Origin: Bog-473 sp963809715
GTDB taxonomy: Bacteria; Actinomycetota; Acidimicrobiia; Acidimicrobiales; RAAP-2
NCBI GenBank assembly: GCA_963809715.1
Contig: CAWEKO010000005.1
Coordinates: 186,001 to 250,000 of the forward strand
DNA length: 64,000 nucleotides
Reading direction: 5' to 3'
Positions 63,724 through 64,000 of the stretch are shown piece after piece; position 1 is the first letter of the stretch; every line of letters starts with the position of its first letter. The notes beneath the pieces are model-generated. The model was not told where the DNA came from. It did not search any database and saw nothing but the letters and a program-made list of their open reading frames with translations. Made by a program: the position numbers and the translations under genes.

Positions 63724-64000
63724 ATGCAGCTCAACAACGCCAGAGTGGGCATGACGGCACTGCAAACGGCCGACCCTCTGATCGAAATCGGAGACGACAT
63801 CCCTTGTTTGGGTTCCGGTCTAACTGCCGTTTTTGACAAATGCGTGCTTACCTTGAGATCCATGAACAACGGGGCGGCACTCGCGATACTGCTCGTTCCC
63901 CCTTTGTTGTTGAAATCGACCGAGGCGAAGTCCGACCCTCCGTTCATGAATTTCGCGTCGAATGTATCGATGACCGCTTTGACGATAACTGGGCGACGAT
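63724..64000 (+). CDS. unknown protein, first gene of cassette 5 (3' end outside window)
   Basis: An open frame of 92 codons to the window end. The start is supported by the leader conserved with the FHA cassette, which has the same ribosome site and spacing. The product begins MQLNNARVGMTALQTADPLI and contains a hydrophobic stretch AALAILLVPPLLL near residues 55-67. I recognise no family. On the opposite strand another frame entering from the right edge (VIDTFDAKFMNGGSDFASVD to about 63585) also looks protein-like, so the coding strand is not settled. Confidence 0.45.
   Translation, partial: MQLNNARVGMTALQTADPLIEIGDDIPCLGSGLTAVFDKCVLTLRSMNNGAALAILLVPPLLLKSTEAKSDPPFMNFASNVSMTALTITGRR

Overview
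The window is GC-rich chromosomal DNA of an actinobacterium. Many genes start with GTG or TTG, and many overlap by ATGA or GTGA. Three F420-type luciferase-like oxidoreductases, a DUF222/HNH gene, a TAT-exported rhamnosidase and a LexA box of the CGAAC-N4-GTTCG form all point to Actinomycetota. The mix of acyl-CoA catabolism, F420 enzymes and secreted proteins with GYWL..DGG repeats would suit the class Acidimicrobiia, but that finer placement is inference.

Bases 1-5322 hold an acyl-CoA operon: acyl-CoA dehydrogenase, HAD hydrolase, APH-type kinase, quinone-type reductase, TetR regulator and SDR. The first three match the parts of the fused eukaryotic protein ACAD10. Bases 5597-8029 are a small accessory region: a secreted cysteine-repeat protein, a broken and truncated tyrosine integrase, and tRNA-Ser(GCT). 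Bases 8146-21358 are core genome, rimO-pgsA-cinA and recA, separated by a two-component system, two glycosyltransferases, a macro-domain protein and two related exported proteins.

Bases 21484-29394 carry envelope and housekeeping genes: a DUF4214 methyltransferase, a DUF3048 lipoprotein, a TAT-exported dimethylformamidase-like protein, a hexapeptide acyltransferase, serB, a TrhA/hemolysin III protein and a frame-broken HNH gene. Bases 29395-38173 hold two divergent catabolic operons, CaiB-amidohydrolase-LLM-enoyl-CoA hydratase-CMD and unknown-TetR-P450-SDR-NTF2, around a palindromic promoter region. Bases 38397-53756 mix lysS with secreted proteins, hydrolases, two more LLM oxidoreductases and a PhyH-type dioxygenase.

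The most unusual part is 53953-64000. An intact tRNA-Lys(TTT) is followed by four direct repeats of its 3' portion (45-48 bp) at 56919, 58666, 60073 and 63522. They cut the DNA into cassettes of about 2.9, 1.7, 1.4 and 3.5 kb, plus a fifth running off the window. Cargo differs between cassettes: a lipoprotein esterase beside a decayed phosphodiester glycosidase; a membrane FHA protein with a small partner; a methyltransferase; a PAS protein with a metallo-beta-lactamase-fold hydrolase and a peptidoglycan-binding protein; and an unknown gene. Some cassettes share conserved sequence just before the tRNA fragment and others share a conserved leader just after it. No recombinase gene is visible among them. 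This looks like a serial, integron-like array of tRNA-targeting elements.

Several genes (15218, 28119, 39468, 46097, 48183 and the integrase) are each broken by one single-base frame change while both halves still read as good protein. These may be sequencing or assembly errors rather than real inactivation.
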